64,000 bases of DNA, taken from assembly GCA_030762175.1 (NCBI GenBank), contig CM060831.1, forward strand, positions 684,501 to 748,500. The letters run 5' to 3'. Under the pieces are notes generated by a model, which saw nothing but the letters and a program-made list of their open reading frames with translations, was not told the origin of the DNA and did no database searches. A program made the position numbers and the translations under genes. The stretch is from Metallyticus violacea. Lineage: Eukaryota; Arthropoda; Insecta; Mantodea; Metallyticidae. This document shows, piece after piece, positions 37,002 through 47,450 of this stretch. Numbering within the stretch: the first letter of the stretch is position 1; every line of letters starts with the position of its first letter.

Positions 37002-37961
37002 TACGAGGGTAGGTCCATAAGTTTCCGGCCTACCAGTTTTCTAGGTATGACAAAGGTACGTTGTCATGAAGAAGGCACACACCACTACTCAGCTTTCCTC
37101 GCCTTTTCTCTTTGATGGAAGCACGTAGTCTATGCAGTAGGCCAGCATAGTGCTGCCCATTTAATGTGGTGTTCCTCTCCTTGAAGTCAATGAAGAGTAT
37201 TACTTCATAGACCCAAAAGATTGTGGCCATGACCTTCTTGGTTGACTGACTTGGTTGACTTGGCCTTTAGATGTCGTGCTTCGCCAGGTTTATGCCACTC
37301 CATTGATTCTCTTTTGGACAAGAGAGCATAGTAGAGGACCGTAGTTTCATCTCCTGTAACAATGGTTTGCAGAACTTCACTCTCGTTGCCACGGCAGAGC
37401 TCCAAAAATGCCTGACAACACATGCCAAATTGCTGCTTTTGGACTGAGGAAAGAAGTCTAGGTACCCATCTTGCACTAACCTTATTCATGTTTAAACGTT
37501 CATGGATATTTCGAAGGACTGTTATTTTAGAAAGTTCAACCTTGCTGCTATTTCTGTAATTTTGAGCCTCTGGTCTTCCATAATTTCCCCTTCCACAGGA
37601 ACGATGTTTTCAGTAGTGAGCACCGCCAAGGGCCATTGTTTTGTCGACCCATTTGAGAAATGTTTGGTCCATTCTTTTACGGTAGAATATGAGGGGGATG
37701 TCTCGTCATATACACCGTTCAATCCGTCCAAGTCCTTCTTCTGTGAAGAACTTAATAGTATCTCGAAACTCTATTTTGAACATGTCACAATCTTTACACA
37801 TAGGTTTCTTTATACAACTGTATCTGATAACTGAACACAGCGGAGCGGAAGTTACAGCTTCAATTATTCACTTAACAGATAAGGTATGGCACCAGGTAAG
37901 GATTTTATGAAAGATACAATCCTTTTTCGCAAGGCCGAAAACTTATGGATCTACGCTCATA
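37002..37961 (-). mobile_element. Second mariner element, internally deleted
   Basis: TA-bounded element with 28-bp inverted repeats (left CGAGGGTAGGTCCATAAGTT at 37004; right, reversed, GAGCGTAGATCCATAAGTTT ending near 37959). Minus-strand transposase fragments in order: GEIMEDQRLKITEIAARLN, VSARWVPRLLSSVQKQQ, LELCRGNESEVLQTIVTGDET (first catalytic Asp in TGDE), SKRESMEWHKPGEARH, then IDFKERNTTLNGQHYAGLL and LLHDNVP (second Asp in HDN). The third Asp region (SPDLAPSDY type) and part of the N-terminus are missing, which accounts for 960 bp instead of about 1.3 kb. Stops and frameshifts interrupt it. The mariner call is firm. Confidence 0.92.
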
Positions 37962-38107
37962 TATATATTCATTTGAATTATTATAAAATAATTAATCTTC
38001 AGGTTATAAATTTTCTTTATAATGATATAAATCTAATGTATCAAAATTAGTATTTGTTAAAGACACTGATATAACTTTTACATATTAATGAATAACTGAT
38101 TGATTTT

Positions 38108-38205
38108 GGTAAAAAAAAATAAAAAAAAAAACTGCAATGTGCGAGCTAAATTTGTGGTGAAAACTGTAAAAAAAAAAAAAAACAAATAAATAAATAAAAA
38201 ATAAA
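38108..38205. repeat. A-rich simple sequence
   Basis: Several runs of A with AAAT interruptions, ending in (AAAT)n. Possibly the degenerated tail of a retroelement. Confidence 0.6.
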
Positions 38206-38904
38206 GGCATTGCCCACTAGCACAGATATAATTTGCAGCGTAATATATTTGGTATGCGCTTTAGTACGGCATGTCAATAAAATACTAAAAAGCGAAAGCA
38301 CACAAATTACAGGTGCGACGCCTAATTGAATACATTTAATTATTACAAGTTAGGGAAAGATTTAGCTTATCTAAACACTGTTTAAAATGCGTTAGACTAA
38401 AGCTGCTATCTAATATTTTCGTTCAAAATCTTCGAATGTACGTTCTATTTGCTAATTTTCCTGGTCTAGAAACGCTAAACCTTCTGACGGCATACCATAG
38501 GTAATATTTTTCTATAATACTTTCTGGAACTCGATTCAGTTGATATCGTCAATAAATTCAAACGTTAGGCCTCCACGTATGATACATTTCTACACTAACA
38601 ACTAAAACATTTGTTACCCCTTATCTTTAAAAGCAATCCTCGAGTTCAACAGTTACTTCTCTTTTTTCGGGTTGTATTGAACAACTGGATAAAAAACACA
38701 TTGCTACTAGCAGAATGAATTCCCTTAACAAAATTCGCATTGCCAGATATTTCCCATGCTACCGATTGTATTACCGTTCTACAGATAAAATATTTGAAAA
38801 GGTTCTCCAGCACCTTACCGGCCTGCTCCATTATAAGTAGAAACTTGTACACATTTTTGGTTCTTATGTATTGCAGAACAGATAGGGACGTAAAGCAGAC
38901 TTAC

Positions 38905-39070
38905 CTCGACAGTATCTTGGACACACAACCGTGGGACACCCTTAATTGACGGGATATGTCACAGGGACGGACCCCGTTGTGTGCCAATTCCACTATACGC
39001 TGTCGCACCACGTCTGGAAGTGGTCTTCCGTTTACGAAGACGCCACCCAGCTGGTTCACTCCGCCGTGGC
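38905..39070 (-). CDS. sv: Pax2/5/8 exon, N-terminal half of paired domain
   Basis: Internal exon of a paired-box transcription factor that binds DNA in the nucleus. On the minus strand it reads G|GC CAC GGC GGA GTG AAC CAG (GHGGVNQ), then [33 protein letters not shown] and [15 protein letters not shown], ending in a split Arg codon AG. This is the beta-hairpin and first helix-turn-helix (PAI) subdomain, about 56 residues. The acceptor is TTGCAG (39076-39071) and the donor is a perfect GTAAGT (38904-38899). The first codon is split after one base (phase 1), as I recall for vertebrate PAX2, whose equivalent exon I remember as also 166 bp. [15 protein letters not shown] separates it from Pax6/eyeless (PDSTRQKIVELAHSG) and Pax1/9 types. 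The exon is markedly GC-richer than its flanks and has no stop or frameshift. Assignment to Pax2/5/8 is firm; the symbol is transferred from Drosophila. Confidence 0.96.
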
Positions 39071-39090
39071 CTGCAACACAATGATATTCT
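39071..39090 (-). other. Tandem candidate 3' splice acceptors of the Pax exon
   Basis: Two AG acceptors lie 18 nt apart on the minus strand: CTTGATTTTGCAG (AG at 39090-39089) and ATTGTGTTGCAG (AG at 39072-39071). The distal one has the more pyrimidine-rich tract. Using it would add 18 nt that, with the preceding split G, reads E-Y-H-C-V-A before GHGGVNQ without a stop. The proximal site gives the conserved family exon boundary. Confidence 0.6.
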
Positions 39091-39111
39091 GCAAAATCAA
39101 GACAGTTAACT

Positions 39112-41056
39112 CATTATTCTTGATCAAGAAATAGTTTGAGTAGGTACATGAGCATGGTCAATATTCTTAATCAAGAAACAGTTTGAGTAGGTACATGAGC
39201 ATGGTCAATATTCTTGATCAAGAAACAGTTTGAGTAGGTACATGAGCATAGTCATTATTCTTGATCAAGAAACAGTTTGAGTAGGTACATGAGCATGGTC
39301 AAAATTCTTGATCAAGAAACAGTTTGAGTAGGTACTTTGAGCATGGTCAATATTCTTGATCAAGAAACAGTTTGAGTAGGCACTATGAGCATAGTCAATA
39401 TCCTTGATCAAGAAATAGTTTGAGAAGGTACCATGAGCATGGTCAATATCCTTGATCAAGAAACAGTTTGAGTAGGTACTTTGAGCATGGTCAATATTCT
39501 TGATCAAGAAACAGTTTGAGTAGGCACTATGAGCATGGTCAATATTCTTGATCAAGAAATAGTTTGAGTAGGCACTATGAGCATGGTCAATATTCTTGAT
39601 CAAGAAACAGTTTGAGTAGGTACTTTGAGCATGGTCAATATTCTTGATCAAGAAACAGTTTGAGTAGGTACCATGAGCATGGTCAATATTCTTGATCAAG
39701 AAACAGTTTGAGTAGGTACTTTGAGCATGGTCAATATTCTTGATCAAGAAACAGTTTGAGAAGGTACCATGAGCATGGTCAATATTCTTGATCAAGAAAC
39801 AGTTTGAGTAGGTACTTTGAGCATGGTCAATATGTATTGTCATGGTTAATATTCTTGATGAAGAAACAGTTTGAGTAGGTACTATGAGCATGATTAATAT
39901 TTTTGATCAAGAAACAGTATGAGTAGGCACTATCAGCATGGTCAATATTCTTGATCAAGAAACAGTTTGAGTAGGCACTATGAGCATGGTCAATATTCTT
40001 GATCAGGAAACAGTTTGAGTAGGCACTATGAGCATGGTCAATATCCTTGATCAAGAAACAGTTTGAGTAGGCACTATGAGCATGGTCAATATTCTTGATC
40101 AAGAAACAGTTTGAGTAGGTACTATGAGTATGGTCAATATCTTGATCAAGAAACAGTATGAGTAGGCACTATGAGCATGGTCAATATCCTTGATCAAGAA
40201 ACAGTTTGAGTAGGTACATGAGCATGGTCAATATTCTTGATCAAGAAACAGTTTGAGTAGGCACTATGAGCATGGTCAATATCCTTGATCAAGAAACAGT
40301 TTGAGTAGGTACATGAGCATGGTCAATATTCTTGATCAAGAAACAGTTTGAGAAGGTACTTTGAGCATGGTCAATATTCTTGATCAAGAAACAGTTTGAG
40401 TAGGCACTATAAGCATGGTCAATATCCTTGATCAAGAAACAGTTTGAGTAGATACAATGAGCATGGTCAATGTTCTTGATCAAGAAACAGTTTGAGTAGG
40501 TACAATGAGCATGGTCAATATTCTTGATCAAGAAACAGTTTGAGTAGGCACTATGAGCGTGGTCAATATTCTTGATCAAGAAACAGTTTGAGTAGGCACT
40601 ATGAGCATGGTCAATATTCTTGATCAGGAAACAGTTTGAGTAGATACAATGAGCATGGTCAATATTCTTGATCAAGAAACAGTTTGAGTAGGTACATGAG
40701 CATGGTCAATATCCTTGATCAAGAAACAGTTTAAGTAGGTACTATGAGCATGGTCAATATTCTTGATCAAGAAACAGTTTGAGTAGGCACTATGAGCATG
40801 GTCAATATCCTTGATCAAGAAACAGTTTGAGTAGGTACATGAGCATGGTCAATATTCTTGATCAAGAAACAGTTTGAGTAGATACAATGAGCATGGTCAA
40901 TATTCTTGATCAAGAAACAGTTTGAGTAGGTACATGAGCATGGTCAATATCCTTGATCAAGAAACAGTTTGAGTAGGTACTATGAGCATGGTCAATATTC
41001 TTGATCAAGAAACAGTTTGAGTAGGATCAATGAGCATGGTCAATATGTATTGTCAT
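39112..41056. repeat. Minisatellite, 47-48 bp units, about 40 copies
   Basis: A long tandem array with the + consensus AGTTTGAGTAGGTAC, then ATGAGCATGGTCAATA, then TTCTTGATCAAGAAAC. Units with GGTACATGAGC are 47 bp; those with GGCACTATGAGC, GGTACTTTGAGC or GGTACCATGAGC are 48 bp. Each unit carries a perfect 14-bp palindrome TTCTTGATCAAGAA, with a few point-mutated copies. The array begins at the end of the short unique segment 39077-39111 that precedes the Pax exon acceptor. A variant junction GTCAATATGTATTGTCATG occurs at about 39830 and again at the distal end near 41040. Runs of 48-bp units keep minus-strand frames open with a 16-residue period, which is a periodicity effect and not evidence of a gene. 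Confidence 0.97.
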
Positions 41057-42505
41057 GCTCGCAATGTTACATATCTTTAGTAGTGAACGATTTATTCTGT
41101 TAATATTTCTACCAAAATATTTTAAAACGTATATCCTGTTGTTTGAAACCTTTTCTACGGAAATGCTGTACATATTTTATTTTTTATAATATGTGGTTAC
41201 TCTTTTAATTAAAATTACGCCCATGTATTGCGTTAATTTGGGTCTGTCTTTGCTAAAGAATGTTCTAAAGCGTTGAAACGACTTCAGAACTCGCAAGTTT
41301 GTTATTAATTAGGTGAAAACATCACATTGAGATACCTGCGAGAACGAAATTATAAAATTCTAAACCCAATATTAAAACAGAAACGTTAATTGCTTTATTA
41401 TTAAAAATATAAAAACGCAATATGAGAAAACTGGTTAAGTTCTGCAATTATGGGATAATTTTCTTTTCAGGATACGTCAAATTTTCTCTTTACTACAAAG
41501 AGAAAAAGCTGGGACTTAAAATACTAGCAACAAAAAAGGAAATAACGAGAATGTTTGTTATTGAAAAATAAACGGAAAACTGAATGATGACCAATCTTAC
41601 ACTTTCTGAGTTTTCGATTATTGAAAACAATCGAAATTAATATCACGACCTGCTGATCTTTTCAGAGTTGTCGAGTCATACAGAACGTACCCGAAGAGCT
41701 CTTGAACCACAATATGTTCCAGCCCTTATGCACCAGAACACAAATCAGATTTAATGTGAACTGCTTCACCCCAGAGCCCATGTTTATTGTTAGCTCACTT
41801 ACACCCTTACAGCTCCTTAATGCGAACGCAGAATAGGGTGGCTTCTTTAGCAGATTTATGTTGTTCTATTGTGTGCATACACAACTGCCAGGCAAGGGTT
41901 TCAATTCCCAGTTGGGACAATTTTTCTGGCTGATACTGCTTTACTAAGCAGCTAGAACACAACAGAACTTCGATACTTTTAAACTCCAACTTTTTCAACA
42001 TATTCCTACTCCCTCAGTTAAATTTTTATACAGCTATACATGCGTTGTTGTATGACAAAATGTATCTATACAATTGTAATTCAAACTATTTTTGTTAATT
42101 GCACCATCTATTCTGAATGGCAAACAGTTTTGTAAATAACTTGGGCTAATATTAAACATTATCGGGCTTCTTAAATGCAAAGCCACGATTAAAAGAGACA
42201 CAAATTATAGATGTCATGCTTAGAATAAGAATTTGTTCTACTGCAGACGAGCAGAACCGGAGTAGACTGCATTTTTACATTTTGTACTTAAGCTGCTAGA
42301 ATGAGTTGTTCACTTATTGCCTAATGTATACAAAGTACACACTGTTCTAGGGTCAATAATACTTTTATTTAAACAATTCTCGGTTACGACCAGCAAGTTG
42401 CTCTTGTAGAGCAATCGCCTGTAAGTTCGTTTTAATTCCGCACATCTCGGCTGAGGTGACGAAGTGCTCTACTGTTCCGCACATAATTCGCAACTAAATG
42501 CAGGA

Positions 42506-42764
42506 CACCGCCACGGGTGGTCGAGGTCGTTAAGGTGCGGACTCGTGAGCGGAAGGTCTGGGGTTCGAAATTCCGCCAGGACCGTCCTCCCTGACTGAGG
42601 TTTTTTTTCCAGGTTTTCTTCAGTCCTCATACATGGCAAACGCCGAGAAGGTACCCAAACTTAGGTTTGGAACGTTTCTTTCCTTAAAAAATATCCTTTC
42701 CCAATATATAATTTCATCTCGCCAGTGGTGCCTCAGAAGTAAAAACGGGTGTTAAACACTATTT
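42506..42764 (+). mobile_element. SINE family A copy
   Basis: Head CACCGCCACGGGTGGTCGAG with GGGGTTCGAAATTCCGCC, body with GGCAAACGCCGAGAAGGTACCC, tail GGGTGTTAAACACTATTTAA. It lacks part of the body after TTTCATCTC. Confidence 0.93.
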
Positions 42765-43142
42765 AACGCGTCTAGACTGAAATATCTGCTGCTGAAGCTT
42801 TGCCTTGGCTGCGGGTTGGCATTTTTCTCTATATCACATTAGTTTTGCATACACAAGAGAGTAACGAGATTATTAATTTATTTTAAGGTTTTCTCGTCCG
42901 CACTTCAGATATGAGCTTCAGTGTTAGTTTCGGTAGCCCTCGGTACAAATTATTTATCGTAAAACACAGAGTTTCGTACTCTCCACTGAAGAAACAGAGA
43001 TTAACAAGGAAAATGTTATATTTTATCTTTAAGAAAGAAATCATTAATTTGTCATACAAGAGAATGCAGGACGAGTTTTAAGAGTTGAAACATGTAGTGA
43101 TGCCAGTGTGTGTAGAACTGAATCATAGCGACTTTTCTTCTG

Positions 43143-43441
43143 ATTTTTTGATTATATTTATTTATGGACGCTCTTTAACTTCTCAGGCCATCAGCGTCCC
43201 ATTCAACTCAGGGCGTGAAACGGCCGACAAATTTTGTTCAGAGGCCTCTTCTTTCAGGCTTGAGGTTCTTTTTCGTGCCGTAAATGTACGACACGGGACC
43301 CACGGCTTTACTTCTCTTCCGAAGGAAGCCATACTTACGATTTTTACACCCGAAAAAATCCATCGATCCTGACCGGGTTTGAACCCGCGATTTGGGTTTA
43401 GAAGGCAAGTATGGTTATCACTACACCACCAGAACCGACCG
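43143..43441 (-). mobile_element. SINE family B copy with target-site duplication
   Basis: Family B body and head (CACTACACCACCAGAACCGAC at the right end on +). Flanked by a perfect 10-bp repeat TTTTCTTCTG (43133-43142 and 43442-43451). The anticodon-loop region has a one- or two-base deletion. Confidence 0.94.
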
Positions 43442-44834
43442 TTTTCTTCTGTATAATTAATTTTTTTATGCAGGAACTTATAGATAATAAATAAAGTGCT
43501 AATATTTTTATTTACTACATCTTCAAAGAGAATATGAGTTTTATTTAAGAATTATTTTATTTGTGTACGCAATAAATGAAGGGGTGGGTGAAGAAAGATG
43601 AGGATCCAAATTACAAACTTCAGAAAAAAAATGAATGTCAAAAGTTTAAAACCCATTGCTACAGTATATATGCATGATGCCATTACTTTTAATTAATTTT
43701 ATTTTACCTTAATACGTTGCCATTTAACAGATTGAGGAAAAGGAGTTGTATTATTGAAAATAACACTAAATATCACTGATCACAATAAATGTAATCAACA
43801 CTTGAAAACTGTCTTATAATTGTTAATAAATAAGCATATTGTTGCAACAGCTGATTTTCTTATACTGTTCATGAGATATCCTGACTGAAATCCTTTGGAT
43901 TGCAACATGAATTACCTGCAGAATGAGATATAAACGTGCAATATAATATTTTTTCGTAACGGTTTCTGAGTAATGTAGGCTAACATAACACAATTTCTTT
44001 GTCATTATTTATCTTATTCATCCTCTTCTTGGATGTCTGAAGCTGTCATAGAACCATTGGCTTCTTTAGAGATAGATTTCTTTAAGCTCTGCAGGTCCTT
44101 GAACTTTTCCTTCGATAATGACAATATTGAAACTCACCTCACCCGATATCTTGTACTCTTCTTTCCCTTGTCCAGATAACAACGGGATCACGATGAAAGT
44201 ATTTTATTAGAAATGACTGTCAAAATCATGATAATCACAGTGTTGTGGACACTGGATCAATAGAAAAACCAGCAACTAAATTTAGATTAATATTAGTATA
44301 AAACTTTATAATTAATAAATACAAATAGTATAGGATGATAGATTCACTGCATAATTCTCTACACTGTATTGTAATTTTACTTTATATTTATTATATAGGT
44401 GGTTGAATAAATTTATTCATATCTATTTACTTATTTACAGAGCCAACGTTGCAGTTATTCAATAGTTATTTGTAAATTAAATTAAAATTGAGATAATGCT
44501 CAATTGTTCGTTTTGCAGTATATTTTAAATGAAAAAAAAAGTTATGCCACGTATTATACTTTTATACGATTTGAAGAGTTTCTCTTTAAATTTACATTTA
44601 TTGTTCATATCTTAAAATGAAACTCTGAATTTTTTGGCGTATAAAATGTTTCATATCATATTTTCAATATTCATTAATTTTTAGTTTTATATGTAGATTA
44701 CTTCCCTTAAACCAGGGGTATGTTTTATTTTATATTTTTAAGAGTATGCCAGTATCACCAAACTACACAATTGACTTGATGAAGCATTAATTTTAACTCA
44801 TTTGTGCTCCAATTTTAATATGTTTGTTAATGTT

Positions 44835-45397
44835 TTATTTATTGTTGTTTTGACTGCATTGAACTTCTAGCGACATCTATAGATTGTGGACTGAATACTC
44901 TATGAAAAAACAAAATAAATTAATGATAGTGCAAATGAGCTCGGAGTCCTTGGCGCCTTAAATTACCTGGCATGCGTTTTTCAGGGTAAGGAATGAATGA
45001 TGTTTAACGCCCGTTTTTACTACTGAGGTACCACAGACGGTGGACACTGATGATACATGAGATGAAATTATATATTGGAAAAGGATCTATTTTTAAGGAA
45101 GGATACGTTCCAGGCCTAAGTTATGGGTACCTCCACGGCATTTGCCATTTATGAGGACCGAGGAAAACCTGGGAAAAAACCTCAGTCAGGGAGGACGGTC
45201 TTGGTGGGATTTGAACCCCAGACCTCCCGCTCACAAGTCCGCGCCTTAACGACCTTGGCCACCTGTGTCGGCAAAACTCAGGGTAAGGAAAAACTCTGAA
45301 TGAACCTCGCCCAGAAAGCTCGATGTGACCGAAATTCGAACCCAGAACTTCCGGATTAACAGTCGCAAACAGTGCCACTAGACCATCACGGAGTCCG
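44835..45397 (-). mobile_element. SINE family D copy split by a family A SINE
   Basis: Right half 45278-45397 carries the tRNA-like head (minus: GTCGGACTCCGTGATGGTCT, B box GGGTTCGAATTTCGG). Left half 44835-44993 carries the distal body shared with 9455-9600. The interruption is the family A copy at 44992-45275, flanked by a duplicated TCAGGGTAAGGAA of this element (44981-44993 and 45278-45290). Confidence 0.85.
44992..45275 (-). mobile_element. SINE family A copy nested in SINE D
   Basis: Full-length: tail GAATGATGTTTAACGCCCGT on the left, body, and head reversed as GACCTTGGCCACCTGTGTCGG on the right. The 13-bp target-site duplication comes from SINE D, proving D was present first. Confidence 0.95.
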
Positions 45398-46288
45398 ACT
45401 TTAATATCTTATACCATTAATTTTATACCTCCTTCCATTTTCCCTTAAAACAATTGTTTTATGTTGACAACAATCAAACTTCATATCACAAGTAATACCT
45501 AAACGTTTTGTAGTCATAATAACGAGTACTTCTGTAAAAGAAACGAACAAAGAAAGAAATTAGATAACAATAAAAATAATAAATTAATTTAAACCAACGT
45601 CCACGGCAAAATAGACTGGTGTTGATAACAGCAATGCCGGCCATGCTGAGGAGTTTCAAACTTGTTTTACAATACTTCAGTTTCGCGTTGAAAAGAATCA
45701 AAACAATTAGTTTTGAATATTATACATTTGCTGTCATTAATTAATTTCATGTATAATTGCAGATAATTACTTAATGAAAAAACGTAAAAATACAAGGATA
45801 AAGTTATCCGATAAACAAAAGCCAATATTTCCTAGAAACAAGCACTCTGAGTCATTACTGTGGATGAGTTACAAATTTCAAGGCCGCGTCCATTACAATG
45901 AACACCACATATCCAACGAACCGTGCAAAGTGCAGTCGATGTCATTAAGGGAACAGCTTTTTATCATTCTCTCCCTCTTACTATCCTGAATAAGTGTATC
46001 TGAGAGGGAACTGGTTAAAAAAAGTGATCATCATCAACAGATACAGGCTGATTCCCAATCTTGATACACACTCTGACGTCAGTCACCACAGCTTTAAAAC
46101 ACGAGTTATTCCGTGTCGGGAGACTACGATAACGAAATGAGTCCACAGCGAAACGAATATGCATTCAGTGGATTGAGGTAGAACGAACACACAGACAAGA
46201 AGGATCCCCGTCATACATATGAACATGCACAATGTGCAATAATTTTAATGGTCAGCAGCGCTTTTGAATAAAAGGCGAATGCCGTATG

Positions 46289-46535
46289 CACCACCACGGA
46301 GGCCGTGGTCGTAAACGGGTGATCTAGGGTTCGGTTCCTTCAGGACCGGCTTCCCTGACTGTACCAGGTTTTCCTCAGTCCTCATAAATGGCAAATGCCG
46401 GGGAGGTACTGGAAACTTATACCTGAAAAATTTCCTTCCTTAAAAAAAAAATTCTTTCCCGATTTATCATTTCATCTCATGCATCATCAGTGTCCACTGC
46501 CTGTGACGCCTCAGCGTTAAACACTATAATGAATG
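46289..46535 (+). mobile_element. SINE family A copy, diverged
   Basis: Head CACCACCACGGAGGCCGTGG with a deletion before the B box (AGGGTTCGGTTCC), body with GGCAAATGCCGGGGAGGTAC, tail GCGTTAAACACTATAATGAATG. Confidence 0.9.
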
Positions 46536-46814
46536 ACACATTTTTGCAGTTGGGATTTTATGTAAAAACCTCAGAGGTCAACTTAGCAAGGAAATGCACA
46601 CATATAATCATGAATCAAGTGACATCCATATTCTCGTATGTGCACGAAATCGTTACATTATTTTTAATAATGCAACACCCACGGCTATTTCTACCATCTA
46701 CTTTGAAAGGATTTTATAAATTTTAGAGAAATTTAGTAAAAAATGTAAAATACAGTTGTGATTACATTCTAATATTGAATTTCTGTTTTTCCACAAATTT
46801 AACACATTTCAGTA

Positions 46815-47450
46815 CAGGAGAGAAATTGACCGACAGGGAGAAATTGACCCTAATGTAATTTTGTTTACCAATGAATCTTGGTTTCACCTAAGTGGATATG
46901 TTAATTCACAAATTAACGTATACTGGAATTCAGAAAAAACTAACCTGTTTCACGACGGACCCCTGCATGATCAACAAATAGGAATTGGTGCGTCATTAGC
47001 GGGGAGAGAATAATAAGCCCTACCTTTTAAAAGAAACAATTGATAGTGATAGGTATGTGCAGAATATTTTGTAACTCTTTTTCCGTGAATTAACTGTGAG
47101 GGAACGGAAGTTCGTGATTTTAGGGCATAAACACACACAGCCCATATATACTTGCATGCAATTCACAACATATTCGACGATAGGGTCATCACTAACAACT
47201 CGGACCCCCAATTTAATGTTCTGCCATTTTTATCTCTTGGGGATATTAAATGGATAAATATATATATATATATATATATATGACAAATCCACACACATTA
47301 GATGAACTAAAAACAACATTCGTAAAGAAATTTCTTCTATTTCACAGAGGGAACGGCAGAGAATGTTTAATTTCATAGGCTGATGTCAGAAATGTATGGC
47401 AAATGAAGCGAGACAGTTCCAGCATCTTCTTGCTTGATAATGTTCAGTAA
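46815..47450 (+). pseudogene. DDE transposase relic (Tc1/mariner-related)
   Basis: Plus-strand frames read EIDPNVILFTNESWFHLSGY then VNSQINVYW (catalytic-region motif of the form FTDESWFHLSGYVN--N-RYW), followed by LHDQQIGIGASLAGREI, then a frame shift. Further on are NPHTLDELKTTF near 47285-47320 and a terminal region resembling RCQKC--A----FQHLL near 47380-47430. A (TA)n microsatellite at 47259-47282 interrupts the C-terminal part. The N-terminal DNA-binding domain and the element ends were not found. Clearly dead: there are at least three frame changes and one stop. Confidence 0.8.
47259..47282. repeat. (TA)n microsatellite
   Basis: About 12 TA dinucleotides inside the transposase relic. 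Confidence 0.9.

Larger units (their letters stand above)
11517..38904 (-). other. Large intron inside the Pax2/5/8 paired domain
   Basis: Intron of 27,388 bp bounded by a consensus donor (38904-38899) and acceptor (11522-11517). It is filled by SINEs, mariner relics, minisatellites and simple repeats listed separately. Stretches with no recognisable gene or named repeat are 11550-12900, 13700-14350, 15430-16490, 19870-20930, 21190-22370, 22430-23650, 26400-27700, 28000-29250, 32350-33180 and 35800-37000. These are mostly AT-rich unique-looking sequence with short chance ORFs; none shows a family motif I recognise. Regulatory elements may lie here, but only base composition hints at them. Confidence 0.9.

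Noticed and set aside
38946..39134. Plus-strand ORF over the Pax exon
   Set aside because: Antisense shadow of the paired-domain exon.
39265..40675. Long minus-strand frames (up to 208 codons) with a 16-residue repeat
   Set aside because: They coincide exactly with the 48-bp minisatellite; 47-bp units break the frame and no start context or splice link to the Pax exon is visible. Treated as periodicity artefacts.
41807..42001. Minus-strand ORF with a GTAAGT-like sequence after it as Pax exon 1
   Set aside because: Protein has no similarity to a Pax N-terminus, a stop precedes the possible donor, and the phase was not consistent.
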